Shown here in pieces: positions 14,729 to 22,342 of a DNA stretch of 35,317 nucleotides. The notes beneath the pieces were generated by a model, which worked only from the letters and a program-made list of their open reading frames with translations, searched no databases and was not told the origin of the DNA. Numbering within the stretch: the stretch's first letter is position 1; every line of letters begins with the position of its first letter. This stretch comes from Streptomyces sp. JHA26. GTDB lineage: Bacteria > Actinomycetota > Actinomycetes > Streptomycetales > Streptomycetaceae. Both the position numbers and the translations under genes were made by a program. The stretch spans positions 1-35,317 of the forward strand of contig NZ_BDJC01000068.1 in NCBI RefSeq assembly GCF_002005565.1, read 5' to 3'.

Positions 14729-15579
14729 TGCCGGCCAGTACTGCGCCTCAGGCACCGCCCGCACCCCCCGCACAGCCCACGGAGGCGCCGGCGGGGCACG
14801 CCGCTCCGCAGCGCAGCCGGGGCGCCGACACCCGGGCCCTGACCCAGGTGCTCTTCGGGCAGCTCAAGGGACTCGAGCCGGGCACGCCGGAGCACGACCG
14901 CGTGCGCGCGGCGCTCATCGAGGCCAACCTCCCGCTGGTCCGCTACGCCGCCGCGCGCTTCCGCTCCCGCAACGAGCCGATGGAGGACGTGGTCCAGGTC
15001 GGCACCATCGGGCTCATCAACGCCATCGACCGCTTCGACCCGGACCGCGGCGTGCAGTTCCCGACCTTCGCCATGCCCACGGTGGTCGGCGAGATCAAGC
15101 GCTACTTCCGCGACAACGTGCGCACCGTGCACGTACCGCGCCGGCTGCACGAACTGTGGGTGCAGGTCAACAGCGCGACCGAGGACCTGACGACCGCCTT
15201 CGGCCGCTCCCCGACCACCGCCGAGATCGCCGAGCGGCTGCGCATCGGCGAGGACGAGGTGCTCTCCTGCATCGAGGCGGGACGTTCGTACCACGCCACC
15301 TCGCTGGAGGCCGCGCAGGAGGGCGACGGACTGCCCGGGCTGCTCGACCGGCTCGGCTACGAGGACCCCGCGCTGGACGGCGTCGAGCACCGCGACCTCG
15401 TCCGCCACCTGCTCGTCCAGCTCCCGGAGCGCGAGCAGCGCATCCTGCTGCTGCGCTACTACAGCAACCTCACCCAGTCGCAGATCAGCGCGGAACTCGG
15501 TGTCTCCCAGATGCACGTGTCGCGGCTCCTGGCGCGCAGTTTCCAGCGGCTGAGATCCGCCAACCGGATCGACACATGA
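14728..15579 (+). CDS. sigF: RNA polymerase sigma factor SigF (SigB/SigF family)
   Basis: This 283-residue sigma-70 family protein is of the SigB/F/G type. In S. coelicolor sigF is a late sporulation sigma needed for spore maturation. After a Pro/Ala-rich N-terminus of about 35 residues come region 2 (NLPLVRYAAARFRSRNEPMED, then VQVGTIGLINAIDRFDP and PTFAMPTVVGEIKRYFRD), region 3 (RSPTTAEIAERLRIGEDEVL) and region 4 with its HTH (QSQISAELGVSQMHVSRLLA). The GTG at 14728 has GGTGGAG upstream and gives close to the S. coelicolor SigF length as I recall it. The gene stands alone between a strong terminator before it and a T-tract terminator after it. No anti-sigma gene is adjacent. Confidence 0.92.
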   Translation: MPASTAPQAPPAPPAQPTEAPAGHAAPQRSRGADTRALTQVLFGQLKGLEPGTPEHDRVRAALIEANLPLVRYAAARFRSRNEPMEDVVQVGTIGLINAIDRFDPDRGVQFPTFAMPTVVGEIKRYFRDNVRTVHVPRRLHELWVQVNSATEDLTTAFGRSPTTAEIAERLRIGEDEVLSCIEAGRSYHATSLEAAQEGDGLPGLLDRLGYEDPALDGVEHRDLVRHLLVQLPEREQRILLLRYYSNLTQSQISAELGVSQMHVSRLLARSFQRLRSANRIDT

Positions 15580-15689
15580 CCTGAAGGCACCACCCGGCAC
15601 CCACGCGAAAGCATGACCGATCGATCACCCCTGCGGGCGAATCGCCCACCGGGGCCGTTGTGGGCGAATTCCGTCCGACAGTCCGTCAG

Positions 15690-15712
15690 ACCCCCTGTTT
15701 CCAGGGGGTTTT
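15690..15712 (+). terminator. Intrinsic terminator between sigF and sigN
   Basis: ACCCCCTG and CAGGGGGT pair around TTTC, followed by TTTT. It is one of the few U-tract terminators here. It lies 111 nt after the sigF stop and 160 nt before sigN. Confidence 0.8.
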
Positions 15713-15721
15713 CGCGTCTCG

Positions 15722-15783
15722 CATGTCGACATGTCACTACAGCGCGTTGCCGACATGTGACATTCTGCCGGAAGCGCGTTTGC
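15722..15783 (+). promoter_or_regulatory. Duplicated operator-like module upstream of sigN
   Basis: CGACATGTCAC (15727-15737) recurs as CGACATGTGAC (15751-15761). AGCGCGTT (15741-15748) recurs at 15773-15780. The left copy contains the 12-bp palindrome CATGTCGACATG (15722-15733). A binding site for a developmental regulator is inferred; no known consensus was matched with confidence. Confidence 0.6.
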
Positions 15784-15870
15784 CGGGGCTTCGGCGCCGG
15801 TATTCAGGTGAAGGCTGCGTTCCCGCCGTGGGAGCGCGCCGCGACCGTCCCGCGACCCAAAGGGGGTGGC

Positions 15871-16797
15871 ATGTCCGCAGACCAGGGCAGCTCGAAGGTG
15901 CTCGCGCTCGCGGAGAGCGAGACCGCGCCCGACGCGCTCCAGGCGCTCGGCTCCATCGATGACGTCCCGAACCTCGACGCCGTGCCGGCTCAGGCCCTGC
16001 CGGCAGCCGAAGCCCCCGCCCTGGCGGCCTCGACGACCATCGACACCCGCACCCTGTCCCGCTCCCTGTTCCTGCGGCTCGCCGCCCTCGACGAGGACAG
16101 CCCGGAGCGCGCGTACGTCCGGGACACCCTGATCGAGCTCAACCTCCCGCTGGTGCGCTACGCCGCCGCGCGCTTCCGCTCCCGCAACGAGCCGATGGAG
16201 GACATCGTCCAGGTCGGCACGATCGGCCTGATCAAGGCGATCGACCGCTTCGACTGCGAGCGGGGCGTGGAGTTCCCGACCTTCGCGATGCCGACGGTCG
16301 TGGGCGAGATCAAGCGGTTCTTCCGGGACACCTCGTGGTCCGTGCGCGTCCCGCGCCGCCTCCAGGAGCTGCGCCTGGCGCTGACCAAGGCCAGCGACGA
16401 GCTCTCCCAGAAGCTGGACCGCTCCCCGACGGTCGGCGAGCTGGCCGCCGTGCTGGGCGTGTCCGAGGAGGACGTCGTCGACGGCCTCGCGGTCGGCAAC
16501 GCCTACACCGCCTCCTCGCTTGACTCCCCCGCCCCGGAGGACGACGGCGGCGAGGGCTCGCTGGCGGACCGGCTCGGCTACGAGGACACGGCGCTGGAGG
16601 GCGTGGAGTACCGCGAGTCCCTCAAGCCGCTGCTGGCCAAGCTGCCGCCGCGGGAGCGGCGGATCATCATGCTGCGCTTCTTCGCCAACATGACCCAGTC
16701 GCAGATCGGCGAGGAGGTCGGCATCTCGCAGATGCACGTCTCCCGGCTGCTCACCCGCACCCTGGCGCAGCTGCGCGAGGGCCTCATCTCGGACTGA
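15871..16797 (+). CDS. sigN: RNA polymerase sigma factor SigN (SigB/SigF family)
   Basis: This 308-residue paralogue of the preceding sigma factor sits where S. coelicolor has sigN. It has a variable N-terminus of about 60 residues and then nearly the same region 2 as SigF (NLPLVRYAAARFRSRNEPME, IVQVGTIGLIKAIDRFDCE). Region 3 (DRSPTVGELAAVLGVSEEDV) and region 4 (QSQIGEEVGISQMHVSRLL) follow. Region 2.4/3 differs more (TSWSVRVPRR against NVRTVHVPRR), so promoter choice may differ. The ATG at 15871 is preceded by AAAGGGGGTGG. In S. coelicolor sigN acts in development of aerial hyphae; the same role here is inferred from position and sequence. Confidence 0.88.
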   Translation: MSADQGSSKVLALAESETAPDALQALGSIDDVPNLDAVPAQALPAAEAPALAASTTIDTRTLSRSLFLRLAALDEDSPERAYVRDTLIELNLPLVRYAAARFRSRNEPMEDIVQVGTIGLIKAIDRFDCERGVEFPTFAMPTVVGEIKRFFRDTSWSVRVPRRLQELRLALTKASDELSQKLDRSPTVGELAAVLGVSEEDVVDGLAVGNAYTASSLDSPAPEDDGGEGSLADRLGYEDTALEGVEYRESLKPLLAKLPPRERRIIMLRFFANMTQSQIGEEVGISQMHVSRLLTRTLAQLREGLISD

Positions 16798-16937
16798 GCC
16801 CGACCCGCCGCCGTCCGCGGCGAGCGGGCCGGAACGGAGCGGTGCGGCGCTGCGCTGCGCGGACAGCCGGCAGCGCGCCCGGAGGGCGCGACCGGCCCCG
16901 GCGCACCCGCGGCCGACGACACCCCGCGACCGGCAAG

Positions 16938-16975
16938 GCGACCGCCGCGGTCCCCCCGGGGGCCGCGGCGGTCGC
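16938..16975 (+). terminator. Bidirectional terminator after sigN
   Basis: GCGACCGCCGCGG (16938-16950) pairs with CCGCGGCGGTCGC (16963-16975), with CCCC/GGGG continuing inside. It lies between the convergent sigN and the small minus-strand gene. Confidence 0.8.
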
Positions 16976-17010
16976 TTCGCGTACGGGTCGTCCGTTCCCG
17001 TTCGGCTTCT

Positions 17011-17211
17011 CTACTTCAGCGCCAGCCAGGCCACGGCCGCGACGACCACCACGGCGGCCACGATGCCGACGATCAAGCCGATGCGGGGGCCGGAGGAGGC
17101 GACGGGGTCCGCCTGCCGGGCCTGGGGGGCGCCCTCGTCGACGAACGCGCGGAACATCTGGGTGCTGCCTGCGGGGTCGTAATTGCCCTGGGGGCCCTGG
17201 TTGTTAGCCAT
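17011..17211 (-). CDS. Small tail-anchored membrane protein (66 residues)
   Basis: Starts at ATG (MANNQGPQGNYDPAGSTQMF). About 40 soluble polar residues are followed by one C-terminal membrane segment (IGLIVGIVAAVVVVAAVAWL) and the end ALK. With the anchor at the C-terminus, the N-terminal part should face the cytoplasm. Function unknown; I recognise it only as a protein conserved at this place next to sigN. The spaced upstream frame lacks a better start. It shares a 205-bp AT-richer divergent promoter region with marR. Confidence 0.85.
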   Translation of the reverse strand: MANNQGPQGNYDPAGSTQMFRAFVDEGAPQARQADPVASSGPRIGLIVGIVAAVVVVAAVAWLALK

Positions 17212-17356
17212 GGGCCGAGACACTAGCGAATCCGCGGGAAGGGCCCAAGTGCGGGGCTCCGGAGACCCGTCGTCCCAGGCCAGCTCTCTCACCTGGGCGT
17301 TTACTATCGCAATACTTGCCTTTGCCAACTTTTTATGAGCCTCACCCCGTCTTTAT

Positions 17357-17389
17357 TTGCCTGTAGCAACCAACCGCTCGTATGGTTGC
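17357..17389 (+). promoter_or_regulatory. marR promoter with overlapping inverted repeat
   Basis: TTGCCT (17357-17362), an 18-nt spacer and TATGGT (17381-17386) form a promoter. GCAACCA (17366-17372) and TGGTTGC (17383-17389) form an inverted repeat that covers the spacer and the -10 box, where a MarR dimer would block RNA polymerase. Autoregulation is inferred. Confidence 0.7.
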
Positions 17390-17416
17390 CCTAAGCAACG
17401 AATGCGGGAGGTGCGC

Positions 17417-17917
17417 ATGGCCGACAGGGCGCAGTACGAGGAGCTGATCCGCCAGTTCAGCGCCTTCGGCGCCGTGAAACGGGAACTGGGCCGGATCCTG
17501 CCGGCCGACTGCCCCGGCGGATCGGCCGCCGTACTGACGCTGCTGGGCCGCCATGGCGACATGCGCATGAGCAAGCTCGCGGAGCTGCTCGCCGTGGACA
17601 TGTCGGTGACCAGCCGCCATGTCGCCCACATCGCCGAGCGGGGCTGGATCGAACGTTCCCCGGACCCGGCGGACAAGCGCTCGCGCATCCTGCACCTGAC
17701 ACCCGAGGGCCAGGCCCAGCTGGACGACCTGTCCGAACGGACGACCCAGCTGCTGGCCCACCGCCTGAGCGACTGGCCCGACGAGGAGGTCGGCCAGCTC
17801 ACCCGGCTCATGGCCAGGCTCAGGGCGAGCTTCGACGACTGCCGGTCCCCCGCGGGCCGGCCCGCCGTACCACCCGCGGTCGAACAGACCACCCGTACAC
17901 CCGCAGTCACCACGTAA
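17417..17917 (+). CDS. MarR-family transcriptional regulator
   Basis: This 166-residue protein is a dimeric winged-HTH regulator. The recognition region MSKLAELLAVDMSVTSRHVA and the wing DPADKRSRILHLTPEG (with the conserved Asp-Arg pair) are clear, and helices for dimerisation flank them. A Pro/Thr-rich tail of about 20 residues follows. The ATG at 17417 has GGGAGGT 4 nt upstream. It is 13 nt from the MFS transporter gene, so the two form an operon; such pairs usually respond to a toxic compound that the pump exports. The inverted repeat at its promoter suggests that it represses itself and the pump. Confidence 0.95.
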   Translation: MADRAQYEELIRQFSAFGAVKRELGRILPADCPGGSAAVLTLLGRHGDMRMSKLAELLAVDMSVTSRHVAHIAERGWIERSPDPADKRSRILHLTPEGQAQLDDLSERTTQLLAHRLSDWPDEEVGQLTRLMARLRASFDDCRSPAGRPAVPPAVEQTTRTPAVTT

Positions 17918-17930
17918 GCAAAGGAAGTCC

Positions 17931-20465
17931 ATGGCAACGACCACACCAGCCGGTGTGCGGGCTCATGCCAAGCACGGGGGAGGCTCCTCGGGAGACGCTC
18001 CGATGACGCACCGGCAGATCATGGAGGCGCTGTCCGGGCTGCTGCTCGGCATGTTCGCCGCCATCCTGTCCTCCACCATCGTCACCAACGCCCTGCCCGA
18101 GATCATCAGTGACCTCGGTGGCGGCCAGAGCGCCTACACGTGGGTCGTCACCGCCTCGCTGCTGGCGATGACCGCCTCCACCCCCCTGTGGGGCAAGCTC
18201 GCGGACCTGTTCAGCAAGAAGGCCCTGGTCCAGATAGCCCTGTGCGTCTACGTCCTCGGCTCCGTCGTGGCCGGTCTGGCGCAGAACCCGGCGATGCTGA
18301 TCGGCGCGCGCGTCATCCAGGGTCTGGGCGCCGGCGGTCTGTCCGCCCTGGCCCAGATCATCATGGCCGCGATGATCTCCCCGCGTGAGCGCGGCCGGTA
18401 CTCCGGCTACCTCGGTGCGACCTTCGCCGTCGCCACCGTCGGCGGCCCGCTGCTCGGCGGTGTCATCACCGACACCAGCTGGCTCGGCTGGCGCTGGTGC
18501 CTCTACGTCGGTGTGCCCTTCGCGGTCATCGCGCTGGTCGTGCTCCAGAAGACGCTGCACCTGCCGGTGCTCAAGCGCAAGGTCAAGGTCGACTGGGCCG
18601 GTGCCTTCTTCGTCACCGCGGCCGTCTGCCTGCTGCTGGTCTGGGTCACCTTCGCCGACGACAAGTACTCCTGGATGTCCTGGCAGACGGGCGTCATGGT
18701 CGGCGGCGCGATCGTCCTGACGCTGGTCTTCTGCTTCGTCGAGACCAGGGCCAGCGAGCCGATCATCCCGCTGCGCCTGTTCCGGAACCGCACCATCACC
18801 CTGGCGTCGATCGCCTCGCTGTTCGTCGGCATCGCGATGTTCGCGGGCACCGTCTACTTCAGCCAGTACTTCCAGCTGGCCCGGGACAAGTCCCCGACCA
18901 TGTCGGGCGTCATGACGATCCCGATGATCGGCGGCCTGTTCGTGTCGTCGACCGTCTCCGGTCAGATCATCACCAAGACCGGCAAGTGGAAGGGCTGGCT
19001 GCTGGCCGGCGGCGTGCTGCTGACGGCGGGCCTCGGCCTGCTGGGCACCATGCGGTACGACACCCCGTACTGGCGCATCGCGATCTTCATGGCGCTGATG
19101 GGCCTCGGCGTCGGCATGATGATGCAGAACCTGGTGCTCTGCACGCAGAACCAGGTGGCCCCGGGCGACCTGGGTGCCGCGTCCTCCACGGTGACCTTCT
19201 TCCGCTCCCTCGGCGGTGCGGTCGGCGTCTCGGTGCTCGGTTCCGTGATGTCCACCCGGATCAGCCACTACGCCTCGGACACCATCGGCTCGCTCAGCCC
19301 GCAGGAGCAGGCGGCGGCCGCGAAGTCCTCCGGCAGCGGCGCGATCCCCGACATGGACCTGCTGCCCCCGGGCATCCGCGCCTGGCTCGAGAGCGCCTAC
19401 GGGCACGGCATCGCCGACATCTTCCTGTACGTCGCGCCGATCGCCCTGCTCGCCTTCCTGGTGACCCTGTTCATCAAGGAGGTCCCGCTGCGCACCACCG
19501 GCGCCCTGGCCCAGGCGGCGGAGGCCGCCGCCGAGACCGCCTCCCCGGCGGCCCCGGCCCCGGCCGAGGCCACCCGGGTCGCCGAGCCGGTCCCGGCCGC
19601 CGCGGTCGCCACCGCACCGGCCGCCGACACCGCCGTCCAGCCCGCGGCCACGCAGCGGCTCGCCGCCGTCGCCACGACGGCCGGCCCCGACGCACCCGTC
19701 TCCGGCGGCATCCCGGTCCGCGGCTTCGTCCGCGGCGCCGAGTCCGCGCCGGTCGGGCAGGCCGCCGTCACGCTGATCTCGCTGGCGGGCCGGCAGCTGG
19801 GCCGCTCGGTCGCCCAGGCCGACGGCTCCTACGCCCTCGACGCGCCGGGCGCGGGGTCGTACGTCCTGATCGCCTCCGCCGACGGCTTCCAGCCGCAGGC
19901 GTCCACGGTCGTCGTCAACGACGAACCGGTCGCCTACGACATCCTGCTCAGCGGCACCAGCGGGCTCACCGGCCTGGTCCGGGCCGCGGAGAGCGGGCAG
20001 CCCGTCAAGGACGCGATGGTGATCGTGACCGACGTGCGCGGGGACCTGCTGGCCACCGCCGCCACCGGTGAGGCGGGCGAGTTCGCCCTCGCCGAGCTGG
20101 TGCCGGGCACGGTGACCGTCGCGGTGAACGCCGCCGGGTACCGGCCGCGCGCCCTCCCCGTCGAGGTGGGCGGTACCGGTGTCACCCGCGTCGAGGTCGA
20201 CCTGCAGGCCGGCGCCGAGGTCCAGGGCGTCGTGCGGGCGCCGCACGGTCCGCTGGCCGACGCCCGCGTGACCCTGGTCGACGCGGCCGGCAACGTGGTC
20301 GGCACGGCCACCACCGGCGCGGACGGGGCGTACGCCTTCACCGACCTGGACGCCGGTGAGTACACCGTCATCGCGACCGGCTACCCGCCGGTGGCGACGG
20401 CCCTCACGGTCGCCGGCCAGGGCGTCGACGACCACGACATCGAGCTCGCCCACCCCGGCGAGTAG
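17931..20465 (+). CDS. DHA2-type MFS transporter with three Cna-B-like C-terminal repeats
   Basis: This 844-residue protein is much longer than normal DHA2 transporters (about 500). Residues 1-515 form a 14-segment MFS drug exporter (STIVTNALPEI, GKLADLFSKKALVQ as the loop motif, VIQGLGAGGLSALAQ and VGGPLLGGV as the antiporter motif). An Ala/Pro linker (about 520-594) follows. Then come three copies of a beta-sandwich of about 80 residues (596-677, 679-760, 762-842), each with G-V/R-...-PV-A-VTL-...-DG-YA-...-PG-YT/VL-A-GY, as in carboxypeptidase-regulatory-like/Cna-B domains. The topology of DHA2 proteins puts the C-terminus in the cytoplasm. RBS AAGGAAG precedes the ATG. Substrate unknown. 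Confidence 0.93.
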   Translation: MATTTPAGVRAHAKHGGGSSGDAPMTHRQIMEALSGLLLGMFAAILSSTIVTNALPEIISDLGGGQSAYTWVVTASLLAMTASTPLWGKLADLFSKKALVQIALCVYVLGSVVAGLAQNPAMLIGARVIQGLGAGGLSALAQIIMAAMISPRERGRYSGYLGATFAVATVGGPLLGGVITDTSWLGWRWCLYVGVPFAVIALVVLQKTLHLPVLKRKVKVDWAGAFFVTAAVCLLLVWVTFADDKYSWMSWQTGVMVGGAIVLTLVFCFVETRASEPIIPLRLFRNRTITLASIASLFVGIAMFAGTVYFSQYFQLARDKSPTMSGVMTIPMIGGLFVSSTVSGQIITKTGKWKGWLLAGGVLLTAGLGLLGTMRYDTPYWRIAIFMALMGLGVGMMMQNLVLCTQNQVAPGDLGAASSTVTFFRSLGGAVGVSVLGSVMSTRISHYASDTIGSLSPQEQAAAAKSSGSGAIPDMDLLPPGIRAWLESAYGHGIADIFLYVAPIALLAFLVTLFIKEVPLRTTGALAQAAEAAAETASPAAPAPAEATRVAEPVPAAAVATAPAADTAVQPAATQRLAAVATTAGPDAPVSGGIPVRGFVRGAESAPVGQAAVTLISLAGRQLGRSVAQADGSYALDAPGAGSYVLIASADGFQPQASTVVVNDEPVAYDILLSGTSGLTGLVRAAESGQPVKDAMVIVTDVRGDLLATAATGEAGEFALAELVPGTVTVAVNAAGYRPRALPVEVGGTGVTRVEVDLQAGAEVQGVVRAPHGPLADARVTLVDAAGNVVGTATTGADGAYAFTDLDAGEYTVIATGYPPVATALTVAGQGVDDHDIELAHPGE

Positions 20466-20472
20466 CGAGACC

Positions 20473-20527
20473 CCGGCCCGTGGCGGCCCGCGCGCACCGA
20501 GCGGAGCGCGCCGCCGTCACGGGCCGG
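20473..20527 (+). terminator. Hairpin terminator between the MFS and YceI genes
   Basis: CCGGCCCGTG (20473-20482) pairs with CACGGGCCGG (20518-20527), with GCGGC/GCCGC continuing inside, and CTTTT follows at 20531-20535. Confidence 0.65.
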
Positions 20528-20533
20528 TCCCTT

Positions 20534-20561
20534 TTGACCGACACAACCGACACACGAGACT
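20534..20561 (+). promoter_or_regulatory. Candidate promoter of the YceI gene
   Basis: TTGACC (20534-20539), 16 nt, GAGACT (20556-20561). It lies right after the hairpin, so the YceI gene could be transcribed on its own. Confidence 0.4.
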
Positions 20562-20618
20562 TCACGGGCCCGCACAGACCTACGGGCCCGCCTTCCGGGG
20601 AGAACAGGGGACAACGGA

Positions 20619-21440
20619 ATGGGACTGACCGCGAGGATCCGTACGCGGGACGGATGGGCCGTGTCGCACGCGGTCGTCACGGTGACCGACATGACCGGCA
20701 CACAGGTGCTGCGCGCCGAGGCGGACGCCGAGGGCGCCGTCCGGGACACCACGCAGCTGGCGCCGGGGGCGTACACCGTCATCGTCACGGCCGTCGGCTA
20801 CGCGCCCGCCGCCTCCAGCGCCATCGTCACCGCGAGCGGCCGCGCCGAGGTCGGCACCGTGACGCTGGCCCGCCAGGGCGGCACCGAGCTGCCGCCGCCC
20901 GGGCCGTGGACCATCGACCCGGCGCACTCCAGCGTGGCCGCGGTCGCCCAGCACCTGGGCATCTCCAGCGTGCACGGCCGCTTCACCGACTTCGCCGGCA
21001 CGGTCGAGATCGCACCGGACGACGTCACCAAGTCCCGGGTGGAGGCGGTGATCAAGGCGGCCTCCATCGACACCGGCAACGGCATGCGCGACACCCACCT
21101 GCGCTCGGCGGACTTCCTGGACGTCGAACGGTTCCCGGAGATCACCTTCCGGTCCACCGGGGTGACCCAGGCCGGCACCGACCGCTGGACCGTCCACGGC
21201 GAGCTGGGCCTGCACGGCGTCGTCCGCCCGGTCGACCTGGACCTGGCCTACCTCGGCACCGGCGCCGACCCGTGGGGCGGCACCCGGGCGGCGTTCCGCG
21301 CGACCACGGAACTGCGGCGCGAGGACTTCGCCATGAACTACAACCAGGTCCTCCAGGCCGGCATCGCCGCCATCGGCACCACGCTCAGGGTCGAGCTGGA
21401 CATCCAGGCCGTCCAGGGGGAGTCGCTGCCGGCCGCGTGA
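20619..21440 (+). CDS. YceI-family protein with an N-terminal Cna-B-like repeat
   Basis: This 273-residue protein has a single beta-sandwich repeat at residues 2-87 (AVVTVTDMTG, then LAPGAYTVIVTAVGYAPAAS), matching the repeats on the MFS protein just upstream. A YceI lipocalin-like domain (about 95-270; WTIDPAHSSVAAVAQHLGIS, VHGRFTDFAGTVEI, DFLDVERFPEITFRST) follows. YceI domains bind long-chain isoprenoid or fatty lipids. There is no signal peptide, so a cytoplasmic lipid-binding role is inferred. The ATG has AACAGGGGACAACGGA before it. The combination with a Cna-B-like module is found with the MFS partner and suggests that the two work together. Confidence 0.92.
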   Translation: MGLTARIRTRDGWAVSHAVVTVTDMTGTQVLRAEADAEGAVRDTTQLAPGAYTVIVTAVGYAPAASSAIVTASGRAEVGTVTLARQGGTELPPPGPWTIDPAHSSVAAVAQHLGISSVHGRFTDFAGTVEIAPDDVTKSRVEAVIKAASIDTGNGMRDTHLRSADFLDVERFPEITFRSTGVTQAGTDRWTVHGELGLHGVVRPVDLDLAYLGTGADPWGGTRAAFRATTELRREDFAMNYNQVLQAGIAAIGTTLRVELDIQAVQGESLPAA

Positions 21441-21688
21441 GGCGCCGCGAGGTCCGGCGCGGCCGTTCCCACGGCCCGGTGGGCGTCGATCCGCTCCCGG
21501 GCCACGAGGAGGCCGGCCGTCCGGCCGACGACGCCGCGGGAGTGCGGGGCGGTGCGCACGCCGGCCGCCGGGGACCGCTGCCGCCCGATGCGCGGGGCCT
21601 CGTCCACCGCGTCGGCGGCCCGCACCACGGCGTGCCGGTCCACGACGACCCCGCGGAGGCGCTGCGGGCCGGCGGCGCGCCGTCGTCC

Positions 21689-21694
21689 TAGGCT
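21689..21694 (+). promoter_or_regulatory. TAGGCT -10 box for a leaderless start
   Basis: TAGGCT followed by exactly 6 nt and ATG at 21701, with no ribosome site. Same geometry as at 10164 and 10596. Confidence 0.5.
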
Positions 21695-21700
21695 GGCGGC

Positions 21701-22171
21701 ATGGCACCCAACATCGCGACCAACACCCGCGTCTCCCTCGACGAGTTGCTGGACTTCGTACGTCCCCGGCACCGCGCGATCCTGCTGACCCGGCGGGCCG
21801 ACGGCAGCCCGCAGGCGTCACCGCTGACCTGCGGGGTCGACGACTCGGGCCGGATCGTGGTCTCCACCTACCCGGAGCGGGCCAAGACGCGCAACGCCCG
21901 GCGGGACGAGCGGGTCGGCCTGGTCGTCCTCAGCGACGAGTGGAACGGACCCTGGGTCCAGGTCGACGGCACGGCGGAGGTCATCGACGCACCCGACTCC
22001 GTGGAGCCGCTCGTGGAGTACTACCGCAACATCGCCGGTGAGCACCCCGACTGGGACGAGTACCGGCGGGCCATGGTGGAGCAGGGCAAGTCGATCATCC
22101 GGGTGACGCCCGAGAGGTGGGGACCGGTGGCGACGGGCGGCTTCCCGGCCCGCCTGATGAAGGACGACTGA
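21701..22171 (+). CDS. PPOX-class F420-dependent flavin/deazaflavin protein
   Basis: This 156-residue split-barrel protein is close to actinobacterial F420H2-dependent enzymes and heme-degrading relatives. HRAILLTRRADGSPQASPL is the first strand pair of the fold, GRIVVSTYPERAKTRNARRD the cofactor phosphate-binding segment, and WVQVDGTAEVID the central strand. Such proteins reduce small molecules with F420H2, or bind F420, FMN or biliverdin; which of these applies cannot be decided from sequence. It is preceded by a 260-bp gap after the YceI gene, with no other gene seen. Confidence 0.88.
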   Translation: MAPNIATNTRVSLDELLDFVRPRHRAILLTRRADGSPQASPLTCGVDDSGRIVVSTYPERAKTRNARRDERVGLVVLSDEWNGPWVQVDGTAEVIDAPDSVEPLVEYYRNIAGEHPDWDEYRRAMVEQGKSIIRVTPERWGPVATGGFPARLMKDD

Positions 22172-22342
22172 GCGACCGCCGCCGCGGGCCGCCACGACGC
22201 CGCCGGACTCCTCGGGGACACCCGTGGCGTCCGGCGACCCGGGCACCGCGCCCGTGGAGGACCGGGAGTACTCGTCCGGGCCCGGGCCGGGATCCGCCGC
22301 GCGGCCGAGGACGGGGCCCCGTCGCTGTCCGGGATCCGCCGC

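Noticed and set aside
17907..20453. An 848-residue open frame on the minus strand opposite the MFS gene.
   Set aside because: It is the antisense shadow of a high-GC gene: no domain, Gly/Arg/Asp-rich, no ribosome site.
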